A stretch of DNA of 19,387 bases from Egicoccus sp035462025 (GTDB lineage Bacteria > Actinomycetota > Nitriliruptoria > Nitriliruptorales > Nitriliruptoraceae). The stretch is taken from assembly GCA_035462025.1 (NCBI GenBank), contig DATHUR010000044.1, positions 1 to 19,387 of the forward strand, written 5' to 3'. The stretch's first letter is position 1. The number at the start of each line of letters is the position of its first letter. Positions 8,306 through 15,543 of this stretch are shown here, one piece after another. Both the position numbers and the translations under genes were made by a program. The notes beneath the pieces are model-generated. The model saw only the letters and a program-made list of their open reading frames with translations, was not told where the DNA came from and did no database searches.

Positions 8306-8728
8306 ATGGGAACGCCGTCGGAGGGCCTCCAACGACTGCGCGACGCCGCAGCGTCGGGCGTGCTCGATGACGTCTGCGCACGCCTCGGGATCTCGATCCT
8401 CGTCGTCTTCGGCAGCGCGGCAACGGCCGAGCCGGGTCGCCCACCCCGCGACCTCGACGTCGCCATCCGCCTGCACGATGGGGCGGGGACCGACCTCGTC
8501 GACGTCACGAACGCCTTGATCGACCTGACCGGCACGTCGGAGGTCGACGTGCTCGACCTCGCCCGAGCAGGCGTCGTCGCCCGCGCCCGTGCGCTCGGAC
8601 CGGGGTCCGAGCCGCTCCACGAGGACGAGCCGGGAGCGGTCGCGCTGGCACAGATGGCCGCGCTGACGTATGCCATGGAGACGGCGCCCATGCGGCGCCG
8701 TGACCTCGAACTCCTGGCCGACCGGTGA
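8306..8728 (+). CDS. mntA: MNT-type nucleotidyltransferase, antitoxin of a HEPN-MNT pair
   Basis: The 140-residue protein has the minimal nucleotidyltransferase core: VVFGS (G36-S37), DLDVAI with D49 and D51, and a third acidic position at D81 in EVDVLDL. It has the usual size for the MntA/MNT family. In studied HepT-MntA pairs the MNT protein inactivates the HEPN toxin by adding AMP units to a tyrosine in the toxin's Rx4HxY motif, and this tyrosine is present in the next gene. The gap between GS and DxD is 11 residues here; the usual signature is GSx10DxD. The stop overlaps the start of the HEPN gene in GTGA, so the two are probably coupled in translation. The start has no Shine-Dalgarno sequence and may be leaderless. 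Family assignment is firm; the antitoxin role is inferred from the gene pair. Confidence 0.85.
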   Translation: MGTPSEGLQRLRDAAASGVLDDVCARLGISILVVFGSAATAEPGRPPRDLDVAIRLHDGAGTDLVDVTNALIDLTGTSEVDVLDLARAGVVARARALGPGSEPLHEDEPGAVALAQMAALTYAMETAPMRRRDLELLADR

Positions 8729-9162
8729 CGCCGCGCCGGCTGGATGTCGACGTCATCCGCAACAAGCTCGACGCCATCGAGCAGAGCTGCGGCGTCCTGG
8801 CCTCGCTCGGAACCATCGACTCGAGCCGGCTGTCGGCCGATCCGGTGCTCGCGGCGGCGGTCGAGCGGCTGCTCGGTCGGCTCGTGGACCTCGCCGTGGA
8901 CGTCAACAGTCATGTCGCCAGCGTGCGCCTCGGTCGGGCTCCCGGCGAATACCGCGAGTCGTTCGACCTCGCGGTCGCGGCGGGAGTCATCGACGGTGAG
9001 CTTGCCGAGCAGTTGAAGCCGTCCGTCGGAATGCGCAACGTCATCGTGCACGAGTACGTGAGCCTCGACCTCGATCTGGTCGCTGCCGCGGTGCCGTTGG
9101 CCGTGGACGGCTACCGCCGCTTCGTCACGACTGTGGCGCGCCATCTGATCGACGCTCCCTGA
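8725..9162 (+). CDS. hepT: HEPN-domain protein (HepT/DUF86 family), likely toxin RNase
   Basis: The 145-residue, mainly helical protein contains RNVIVHEY at residues 104-111, the Rx4HxY signature of HEPN ribonucleases of the HepT type (R104, H109, Y111). R104 and H109 are the expected catalytic residues. Y111 is the expected site of AMP addition by the partner. Length and motif position fit the family. The GTG start overlaps the stop of the nucleotidyltransferase gene by four bases, giving an antitoxin-first order. Known HepT toxins cleave RNA or tRNA; the target here cannot be read from sequence. Both genes look intact, with no frameshift or missing catalytic residue. The pair lies between SLH surface genes to which it has no evident functional link, so it is probably an inserted stability or defence module. 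Confidence 0.87.
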   Translation: MTPRRLDVDVIRNKLDAIEQSCGVLASLGTIDSSRLSADPVLAAAVERLLGRLVDLAVDVNSHVASVRLGRAPGEYRESFDLAVAAGVIDGELAEQLKPSVGMRNVIVHEYVSLDLDLVAAAVPLAVDGYRRFVTTVARHLIDAP

Positions 9163-9265
9163 CCCCGGGTGTGCGCGCGGTGAGCACGAGCTCAACGAAG
9201 CGGGGACATCGGCCGACGTCATGGTCACGATTGGTCGAGTCCTGCCGCGTTCCTGGGCGGCACGA

Positions 9266-9272
9266 ACGGGGT
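9266..9272 (+). promoter_or_regulatory. Ribosome binding site (ACGGGGT) deciding the start at 9283
   Basis: The G-rich stretch ends about 10 bases before ATG 9283. The alternative GTG at 9271 lies within it and would have no upstream site. Confidence 0.45.
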
Positions 9273-9282
9273 GTGTCCTCAC

Positions 9283-11721
9283 ATGCGTCACCGGTTCCAG
9301 CCCGCCCGACGTCTGCTCGGCGCGAGCGTCGCGCTCGCGCTCGCTCTGACGACGACGGCGGCGGGTACGGCCACGGCGGCGACCCGCTCGTTCTCGTGCA
9401 TGCCGGCGAGCGGGCTGATGGGCATCAACTCGCCCGAGGCCGTCATGGCCGGCACCGTCACCCTGCCGCAGGGCGTCAAGGTCAGGGTCGGCACCAGCGG
9501 TGACGTCGACTGGGCCCAGCCGCAGCTCGACACCGAGAGCGCCCGCCTGTTCTACAGCCTCAAGTGGCTCGACCCGCTGACCCGCGAGGCGGCGCGGGCG
9601 AGGAACCCGGCCCCCTACCTCGAACGGGCCCAGGCGATCGCGCGCGACTTCCTGGGCGACAACCCGCCCGGACGTGGCCCCCGGCCGGGCGACGCGTGGA
9701 ACCCGATGTACTCCGGTCAGCGCGCCACCGTCTACAGCTGCCTGGACAGCCTCGGCGACCATGCCGGGATCCGCAGCGACCTGGCCGTCCACGGCACCTG
9801 GCTGGCCGACCCGGCCAACGACGCGGGCGACTGGAACCAGGCCATCGACCCCGCGCTGGGCCTGCTCGGGGCCGGCTGCCGGCTCGACCGGGCCGACTGG
9901 CGCCAGCGGGCCGGCGACCGGCTCGGGCAGTTGATCGAGGTCAACATCGACGCGCAGGGCGCCCTCAACGAGCAGGCACCCGGCTACGGCGGCTTCATCC
10001 ACGACCGCTGGGGCATCGTCGCCGACAAGCTCGACGAGTGCGGACAGGCGGTCCCGCGCACGATCGCCGAGCGACGCCCGCTCCTGCTCGACTTCGTCGC
10101 CTGGTCCACCACGCCCGACGGTCGCTTCGCCCAGATCGGCGACACCTACCTCGAGGCACCCCGGGTCGTCGCCGGCTCGCCGACCGACTACGTCACCTCC
10201 GGCGGCCGCCGTGGCAGCCATCCCGGCGGGACCTACAAGGTCTACGACGCCGGGTTCGTGTTCGGACGCGACACCTGGACCCCGTTCAGCGGTGGCATGC
10301 ACTACAGCCTGCGCTTCGGACCCGGCCGTGATTTCCACGGCCACGAGGACCACCAGTCGGTGACGCTGGCCGCCCACGGCCGGTCCGTGCTCGTCGACAC
10401 CGGCCACGTCGGGTACGGCGACCAGGCCAAGCGCCTGTGGCTGCGCGCCCCCGAGGCCCACAACGTGCTGGTGCCCCGCGGCGAGCAGTTGAAGTTCCGC
10501 CGGCCCACAGAACTGGTCCGCAGCGCCGACGGTGCCGACTGGCAGTTCTTCGAGGTCCGCGACCAGGCCTACGGCACCCCGACCCGGACGCGTGGCGTCC
10601 TGGCCGACACGCAACTGCAGGCGCTGCTCGTCCAGGACCGCACCACGCGCCCGTCGGCCGGCTGGTTCGACCAGTTCTGGCACCTCCCGGTCGGCAGCAC
10701 GGTCACGATCCCCGGGCGCGGACGCGCGATCGCCCGTGACCCGTCGGGCGCGCTGGACACCCACTTCATCCAGATCCCGCTGCCCGGTCAGACGCTGCCC
10801 GCGGGCGCCACCGGCGTCGTCGACGGCTGGATCGCGCCCACGGTCGACACCTGGCGGTCCGCACCGGTCGTACGCACGAGCCGGTCGGGCACCTCGGCCC
10901 GAATGGTGACCGCCGTCGTGCCGGTGCAGGCCGGCACCCAGGTCGCCACGTCGCTGACCACTAGCGGCGACAACTGGCACGTCACCGTCACGGCGGGCGC
11001 CACCGTGCGCACGTACGCGCTCAGCCCGGGCGGCTCGATGTGGCTGGTCGCGCCCGCGGCGCCACCGCCACCGGCCACGGTCCCCGACGAGCGCACCTCG
11101 GCCGGCCTCGACCGTGCCTGCCCGTCCGGTGCCGTCCCCGCCGCCGGGTTCACCGACCTCGGCCGCACCCCCTTCGGCGCCGACATCGCCTGCGCGGTCG
11201 ACTGGGGCGTCATCAACGGGGTCAGCGCCACGACCTTCGCGCCGACCCGTACCGTCACACGCGCCCAACTCGCCTCGATGCTCGACCGGCTGCTGACCGC
11301 CAGCGGGCACGCGCTGCCCGCGGCCCGGAACCGCTTCCCCGACGTGCCGGCCGACAACGTGCACGCGGCCGCGATCGGCCGCATCGCCGCCGCCGGCATC
11401 GTGGCCGGCCGTAACGACGGCACCTTCGGGCCCGGCGGTTCGGTGACCCGCGGGCAGCTCGCGACGATGCTCACCCGGCTCTACGACGCGGTCTGGGACG
11501 GCTCGTTGCCCAGCCGCACCGCCAGCCTGCCCGACGTGCCGGCGGGCTCGACCCACGAAACCGGGGCGGGCACGATGGTCACGCTCGAGGTGATGCCGCC
11601 GATCCGCGCCCTCGACGGCGACTTCGTGGCCGGGGCCGCCGTGACGCGCGCCCAGCTCACCTCGCACCTGATGATGCTCGCCGACCACGCCATCGCCGAG
11701 GCCGGCATCGCGCGGCCATAA
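9283..11721 (+). CDS. Secreted heparinase II/III-like polysaccharide lyase with three SLH domains (paralog A)
   Basis: The 812-residue protein has a signal peptide (basic N-terminus, LLGASVALALALTTT core, cleavage near residue 31-33). Residues 40-300 look like the alpha-toroid of heparinase II/III-type lyases and 310-590 like the beta-sandwich domain, with FGPGRDFHGHEDHQSV (H352, H354), LVDTGHVGY and APEAHNVL. Probable active-site residues by family analogy are N185 in WNQ, Y235 in NEQAPGY and a histidine of HGHED. Members cleave uronic-acid polysaccharides by beta-elimination outside the cell; the substrate here is unknown. Q186 replaces the histidine that follows the Asn in the downstream paralog. 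Residues 622-812 are three SLH domains, the last one diverged; a DRACP segment just before gives a C613/C637 pair. Its paralog starts 116 bases after the stop. The region from 9163 to 9282 before this gene shows no clear promoter. It could instead be an inactive, glycan-binding member. Confidence 0.85.
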   Translation: MRHRFQPARRLLGASVALALALTTTAAGTATAATRSFSCMPASGLMGINSPEAVMAGTVTLPQGVKVRVGTSGDVDWAQPQLDTESARLFYSLKWLDPLTREAARARNPAPYLERAQAIARDFLGDNPPGRGPRPGDAWNPMYSGQRATVYSCLDSLGDHAGIRSDLAVHGTWLADPANDAGDWNQAIDPALGLLGAGCRLDRADWRQRAGDRLGQLIEVNIDAQGALNEQAPGYGGFIHDRWGIVADKLDECGQAVPRTIAERRPLLLDFVAWSTTPDGRFAQIGDTYLEAPRVVAGSPTDYVTSGGRRGSHPGGTYKVYDAGFVFGRDTWTPFSGGMHYSLRFGPGRDFHGHEDHQSVTLAAHGRSVLVDTGHVGYGDQAKRLWLRAPEAHNVLVPRGEQLKFRRPTELVRSADGADWQFFEVRDQAYGTPTRTRGVLADTQLQALLVQDRTTRPSAGWFDQFWHLPVGSTVTIPGRGRAIARDPSGALDTHFIQIPLPGQTLPAGATGVVDGWIAPTVDTWRSAPVVRTSRSGTSARMVTAVVPVQAGTQVATSLTTSGDNWHVTVTAGATVRTYALSPGGSMWLVAPAAPPPPATVPDERTSAGLDRACPSGAVPAAGFTDLGRTPFGADIACAVDWGVINGVSATTFAPTRTVTRAQLASMLDRLLTASGHALPAARNRFPDVPADNVHAAAIGRIAAAGIVAGRNDGTFGPGGSVTRGQLATMLTRLYDAVWDGSLPSRTASLPDVPAGSTHETGAGTMVTLEVMPPIRALDGDFVAGAAVTRAQLTSHLMMLADHAIAEAGIARP

Positions 11722-11735
11722 CGTCCGCTCGGACG
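11722..11735. terminator. Short inverted repeat just after paralog A, weak terminator or binding site
   Basis: CGTCC and GGACG pair around a GCTC loop, starting directly after the stop codon. The stem is only 5 bp with no T run, so termination would be weak. It resembles the palindrome upstream of the toxin-antitoxin pair. Confidence 0.3.
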
Positions 11736-11770
11736 GGGAGGTTCCTTCCGGGCGCTGACTGCACCGCGCG

Positions 11771-11776
11771 TACCCT
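11771..11776 (+). promoter_or_regulatory. Candidate -10 element (TACCCT) for paralog B
   Basis: TACCCT fits TANNNT and lies 61 bases before the ATG, in the gap between the two lyase genes. A G-rich ribosome site (GGGGG at 11824-11828) sits 9 bases before the ATG. No good -35 is visible, so paralog B could also be read through from paralog A. Confidence 0.25.
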
Positions 11777-11837
11777 GACGGGGCACGGGGCCGCTGTCCG
11801 TTCCGGGTAGGTCTGTCTCGATCGGGGGTTCACGGGG

Positions 11838-14285
11838 ATGTCGCGTCATCTTCGCCGCCTGCTCGCGGCCACAGCCGCAGCGGCGCTGCTCGGCCCGGGC
11901 CTGGGGCTCGGCGCGCCCGCATACGCGCAGCAGGACGTCGACACCTCGGCGCCCCCGCCGCCGTCGGGCGACAGCGCACCTTCGGGCATGGACGACGGCG
12001 ACCCGCTGGACGCGCACCCGGCCGAGCCGCGGATCGGCACCGCCAGCGCCGCCGACCCCGAACGCGGCTCGCTGTGCCTCGGCTACTCCGGCATCGACCG
12101 GGCCAACCCGGTCGAGCAGGTCATGCAGGGCCAGATCGTGTTGACCGACCGGCCCGCCGTGCAGGTGACCCGCCGCGGCCAGGTCGACTGGAGCCTCGAC
12201 CCCTACGGGGACCCGACCTGGCGGCTGTGGTTCCAGTCGCTGCGCTGGACCGGGTCGCTGCTGCGCGCGGGCGACGAGGCCGCGTTGCAGCACGGTGTCG
12301 AGATCGCGCGCCAGTGGGTCGCGAACCACACCGTCGCGCAGTTGCAGGGCCAGGACGCCGAGGCCGTGCGTCACCGCGCCAACGTGCTGCTGTGCCTGCG
12401 CGAACTGACCGGTCCGCTGGACTGGCTCGACCGCTCGCTCGACGACCACGCCCGGTTCCTGATCGACAACTACAGCGGCGACTGGAACCACGGGCTCGAC
12501 GACAACCTCGCCCTGTACGGCGTCGGATGCATCCTCGAGCGCTCGGACCTGCGCGGCTACGCGCTGCAACGCAACGACAACCTCGTCGACGTCGCGCTGC
12601 ATCCCGACGGTGGCACCAACGAGCAGGCGCTCGGCTACGACCTCTACGTCTTCCGGCGACTGCGGCTGCTGCTGGACATGGCCCGGCGCTGCGGCGACAC
12701 CGTCGCCGCGCAGACCCAGCGCCTGGTCGACGCGATGCCGACCTTCCTCGCCCACGCCACCAAGCCCAACGGCGTGCTGCCCAACCTCGGCGACTCGTAC
12801 GCCCACGATCGTCCCGACAGCGTCCCGGGGCCCATGGCCTACGTGCGCTCGGGCGGTGCGGTCGACGCCCCGCCGGCGGAGCGCGCCCGCATCTTCGCGT
12901 CCGGCTACGCGTTCGGGCGGTCCGGCTGGGGCGAGGGCGGGCGCGCCTTCGCCGACGAGAGCTGGTGGGGCGCCCGCTTCGGTCCCGCCCGTGACGTCCA
13001 CGGGCACGAGGACCGCACCTCGCTGCTGTGGCACGCGCGTGGCATCGACCTGCTGGTCGACTCCGGCCACGTCGGCTACGAGCGCACCGCCTACCGCGAG
13101 TTCCTGAGCACGCCGCAGGCCCACAACGTCCTCACCGTCGAGGGCGAGCGGTGGCGCAGCACCGCGACCAGGCTGACCCGTTCGGACCTGCGCGCGGGCG
13201 CCGACTTCCTCGAGTTCGAGGACCGCTCGTATCCCGGCGCACCCCGCCAGCGCAGCATCCTCGTCGCCACCGACCCCGACGTCGTCGTGGTCTACGACCG
13301 CGCCGACGCCGCGACCACCCGCACCTTCACCCAGCGGTGGCACCTGCCGCCCGGCACCGAGGCGACGCCCGTCGGACGCTCCTTCGTCGACGCCCGCCTG
13401 CCCGACGGGCACACGAAGCTGATCGTGCAGCAGGTCCCCTTCGCCGGGCAGGAACTGGCCGCCGGGGCGACCCGCGTCGTCGCCGGGCGGTCGAGCCCGC
13501 TGCAGGGCTGGCGTTCGTTCCAGGTCCGCGAGCGCACGGCCGCACCGACCGTCGAGATGCGCCGCACCGGCACCTCGACGCGGCACCTGAGCGTCCTGAC
13601 CGCGACCGATCCCGGCAACGAGGTGCTGCACGACCTGGTGCGGACCACCGACGGCTCGTACCTGCTGAGCGTGCAGGTCGGCGACCAGCCCTTCTACGCC
13701 CGCATCAGCCCCGGCGGCTGGCTCTCGCGTGCAGACGGGCCGGTCGAGCCGGCCAACCGCGACACCTTCATCGACGACGACAGCAACGTCCATCAGGCCA
13801 ACATCGAACTGCTCGTCGCCGCCGAGATCACCTTCGGCTGCGACACGACCGGTGCGAGGTTCTGCCCCGACGGTGCGGTGACGCGCGGCCAACTCGCCAC
13901 CTTCCTGTCGCGGGCACTCGACCTGCCGGCCGCGACCACCGACCACTTCGACGACGACGACGGCACCGCCCACGAGGACGCGATCAACCGGGCCGCCGAC
14001 GCCGGGATCGTCCAGGGCGTCGGCGAGCGGACCTACCGCAGCGACGCCCCGGTCAGCCGGGCGGCCAGCGCGTCGATGCTGGTCCGTGCGCTCGACCTCG
14101 ACGCCGCCACCCGGGACCACTTCGGCGACGACGACGGCAGCACCCACGAGGCGGCCACCAACGCGCTGGCCGAGCGGGGCATCACGCAGGGCTGCTCGGC
14201 CGACGGCACCCGCTTCTGCCCGACCCTGACGCTCACCCGCGGCCAGATGGCGTCCCTGCTGGTCCGCGCCCTCGGCCTCGAGTGA
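11838..14285 (+). CDS. Secreted heparinase II/III-like polysaccharide lyase with three SLH domains (paralog B)
   Basis: This 815-residue protein has the same layout as the upstream gene. The signal peptide is cleaved at APAYA-QQ after residue 30, followed by a Pro/Ser/Asp-rich linker to about residue 75. The lyase part covers about 80-630 and the SLH domains 643-815. Family motifs are FGPARDVHGHEDRTSL (H388, H390), LLVDSGHVGY and TPQAHNVL. N217-H218 in GDWNHG and Y267 in NEQALGY match the Asn-His and Tyr used by related PL15/PL17-type lyases, so catalysis is more likely here than in paralog A. The likely role is beta-elimination of an acidic surface or environmental polysaccharide at the cell wall; the substrate is unknown. 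SLH1 and SLH3 carry GCDTTGARFCP and GCSADGTRFCP cysteine loops, a form I associate with actinobacterial SLH domains. The two lyases are clearly diverged, so the duplication is old. Confidence 0.87.
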   Translation: MSRHLRRLLAATAAAALLGPGLGLGAPAYAQQDVDTSAPPPPSGDSAPSGMDDGDPLDAHPAEPRIGTASAADPERGSLCLGYSGIDRANPVEQVMQGQIVLTDRPAVQVTRRGQVDWSLDPYGDPTWRLWFQSLRWTGSLLRAGDEAALQHGVEIARQWVANHTVAQLQGQDAEAVRHRANVLLCLRELTGPLDWLDRSLDDHARFLIDNYSGDWNHGLDDNLALYGVGCILERSDLRGYALQRNDNLVDVALHPDGGTNEQALGYDLYVFRRLRLLLDMARRCGDTVAAQTQRLVDAMPTFLAHATKPNGVLPNLGDSYAHDRPDSVPGPMAYVRSGGAVDAPPAERARIFASGYAFGRSGWGEGGRAFADESWWGARFGPARDVHGHEDRTSLLWHARGIDLLVDSGHVGYERTAYREFLSTPQAHNVLTVEGERWRSTATRLTRSDLRAGADFLEFEDRSYPGAPRQRSILVATDPDVVVVYDRADAATTRTFTQRWHLPPGTEATPVGRSFVDARLPDGHTKLIVQQVPFAGQELAAGATRVVAGRSSPLQGWRSFQVRERTAAPTVEMRRTGTSTRHLSVLTATDPGNEVLHDLVRTTDGSYLLSVQVGDQPFYARISPGGWLSRADGPVEPANRDTFIDDDSNVHQANIELLVAAEITFGCDTTGARFCPDGAVTRGQLATFLSRALDLPAATTDHFDDDDGTAHEDAINRAADAGIVQGVGERTYRSDAPVSRAASASMLVRALDLDAATRDHFGDDDGSTHEAATNALAERGITQGCSADGTRFCPTLTLTRGQMASLLVRALGLE

Positions 14286-14328
14286 GGGACGAACGCACGA
14301 CAGCAAGGTCGCTGGCTGGTTTCACGGT

Positions 14329-14347
14329 TCGGGCGGCGAACGCCCGA
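14329..14347 (+). terminator. Hairpin after paralog B, possible terminator
   Basis: TCGGGCG and CGCCCGA form a 7-bp stem around a GCGAA loop, 43 bases after the stop codon. There is no T run. It is one of two hairpins in this 145-base gap. Confidence 0.4.
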
Positions 14348-14388
14348 TGCCACACGGCGCACCTGTCCTTCAGGTTGGATTCAGTTAC

Positions 14389-14411
14389 CTGGGCGGCGCT
14401 CGGCCGCCCAG
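14389..14411 (+). promoter_or_regulatory. Perfect hairpin just upstream of the ribosome site of the six-cysteine protein gene
   Basis: CTGGGCGGC and GCCGCCCAG form a 9-bp stem around GCTCG. The stem ends 8 bases before the GGGGA ribosome site. It may act as a 5' UTR structure controlling the next gene, or as a second terminator for paralog B, since TTGTTAAC follows it. Confidence 0.45.
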
Positions 14412-14419
14412 TTGTTAAC

Positions 14420-14424
14420 GGGGA
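14420..14424 (+). promoter_or_regulatory. Ribosome binding site GGGGA that favours the start at 14431
   Basis: GGGGA lies 6 bases before ATG 14431, while the in-frame ATG at 14425 directly abuts it and is too close. The choice changes the protein by only two residues. Confidence 0.5.
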
Positions 14425-14430
14425 ATGCTC

Positions 14431-15420
14431 ATGAAACGGGGATCGGTACTACTCGTTCTCGCGGCTCTGCTGGTGTCGGTGCTGGGGCAGGGCGTCGCCG
14501 CCGCTGCCAGCGGACGCGGGCCGGGCACCGGCGGCACCTACGCGGCCAACGGCGCGAAGGTGGACATCGCCAACGTGAACGTCACGGCGACGACAACAAG
14601 CCAGAAGTTCGCCATCTACGGACGCATCAGCGTGCAAAACCCCACGGCCCGCCTCTACATCGGGCTGCTGAGCAACTGCGCCGGAGGGACGAAGCCGCAG
14701 GCGGCATCCACGCGCAACCTCGGGCAGGGCAAGAGCGCGGTCATGTACGTCCGCTGGGTCTTCGTCGCGCCAGCGCCGGGCACATACTCGTGCCGGATCC
14801 AAGCTGAAGCAAACGTGCCGGGTCGGTCCGTGGGCCAGCCGAACCCGGACGGGACGTTCGAGAAGTTCACCATCAACGGCGCTGACAGCTACATCGACTG
14901 GGCCGGTTCGTCCACGACCCAGTGGATGACCCAATCCCCTGCGGCCGAGTGGGAGGATCCCCGTTATGACCCGGAGGACCTGCTCGCGCTCAACAAGCCG
15001 GTGGATCTTCGACAAATGAGTTGGACGGCGCCGGCCGGCGTGAACAGCTTCCGCGCGGTGAGCGATCTGCATTTGACCAACTGCTACGACAAGGGCGGCG
15101 CCAACAAGTGCCTGGACGCCATGGGTGACACGTACAACACCAAGTCCGCCACGGTGACCACAAGGTTGCAGGTTATGCAGATCGGCAAGACCGCGGGGAC
15201 GTACTGCAAGGTCACGAACTTCCCGGCTTCGGGCTCGCAGACCACCGTGATCGACTGGACCACGCACCACCTCAAGGCGTACCACCGCGCCGATGTTTCG
15301 GTCAGCACGGCCTCCAACTGCACCCGAAGCTTCCGTATCAAGCTGTACACGACGCGGACTGCGGGCAACCCCGTGGTCGCGCACGGCGGCCACTTCAGCC
15401 AGACGCTGGTCTACCCCTGA
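14431..15420 (+). CDS. Secreted six-cysteine protein of unknown function
   Basis: I do not recognise a family. The 329-residue product has a clear signal peptide (MKRG, a hydrophobic core, GVAAAASGRG), with cleavage near residue 25. The mature part looks like two beta-rich halves, about 35-155 and 195-329. They share similar segments (APGTYSCRI at 117-123 and AGTYCKVTN at 255-263), which may mean an internal duplication of an Ig-like fold. Six cysteines (C83, C121, C218, C227, C259, C297) could form three disulfides; C218 and C227 bracket a short YDKGGANK loop. It has no SLH domain, membrane anchor or sortase signal, so it is probably released. Codon use is visibly more relaxed than in the neighbours (gttatg, gatgtttcg, gaagcaaac, cgacaaatgagt), which suggests later arrival or a different expression regime. 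It has its own ribosome site and a strong terminator, and is probably monocistronic. Confidence 0.75.
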   Translation: MKRGSVLLVLAALLVSVLGQGVAAAASGRGPGTGGTYAANGAKVDIANVNVTATTTSQKFAIYGRISVQNPTARLYIGLLSNCAGGTKPQAASTRNLGQGKSAVMYVRWVFVAPAPGTYSCRIQAEANVPGRSVGQPNPDGTFEKFTINGADSYIDWAGSSTTQWMTQSPAAEWEDPRYDPEDLLALNKPVDLRQMSWTAPAGVNSFRAVSDLHLTNCYDKGGANKCLDAMGDTYNTKSATVTTRLQVMQIGKTAGTYCKVTNFPASGSQTTVIDWTTHHLKAYHRADVSVSTASNCTRSFRIKLYTTRTAGNPVVAHGGHFSQTLVYP

Positions 15421-15428
15421 CCGCTCGT

Positions 15429-15455
15429 GGGGCGGGGCGTCCTGCGCCCCGCCCC
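15429..15455. terminator. Strong hairpin between convergent genes, probably bidirectional
   Basis: GGGGCGGGGCG pairs perfectly with CGCCCCGCCCC around TCCTG (11 bp), 9 bases after the stop. The outer CTCGTG (15424-15429) and CACGAG (15458-15463) extend the stem with a 3-base bulge. It can serve the plus-strand gene and perhaps the minus-strand operon. Confidence 0.75.
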
Positions 15456-15464
15456 AGCACGAGG

Positions 15465-15538
15465 TGACCTCAGCCGGTCATCGTGACCTCAGGGCGCCAT
15501 CGGTGGCGCGCCGAGGTCGCTCTGGCGCGCTGAGGTCA
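15465..15538. repeat. Intergenic inverted-repeat cluster built from TGACCTCAG units
   Basis: TGACCTCAG occurs at 15465-15473 and 15484-15492. Its complement CTGAGGTCA is at 15530-15538, with a two-mismatch copy CCGAGGTCG at 15511-15519. The arms TGACCTCAGGGCGCCA (15484-15499) and TGGCGCGCTGAGGTCA (15523-15538) match at 15 of 16 positions, giving a large stem. GCGCCA (15494-15499) can instead pair with TGGCGC at 15504-15509, so two exclusive folds exist. The right arm ends 5 bases before the stop codon of the minus-strand methyltransferase gene, so it may end that operon. Confidence 0.6.
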
Positions 15539-15543
15539 CACGA

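Noticed and set aside
9163..9282. Small gene or RNA in the gap before lyase A
   Set aside because: Only 120 bases, with no good ribosome site, hairpin with T run, or TANNNT element; nothing supportable apart from the ribosome site of lyase A.
8146..11688. Long minus-strand open frame under the CHRD, toxin-antitoxin and lyase A genes
   Set aside because: It covers four well-supported plus-strand genes; its composition is Arg/Gly/Val-biased and without recognisable motifs.
11481..14306. Long minus-strand open frame opposite lyase B
   Set aside because: Shadow of a gene with clear family motifs and signal peptide; no domain in the antisense product.
15465..15538. Transposon ends or attachment site
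   Set aside because: No transposase or integrase gene is present, and no target duplication is visible; the repeats are too close together to flank an element.
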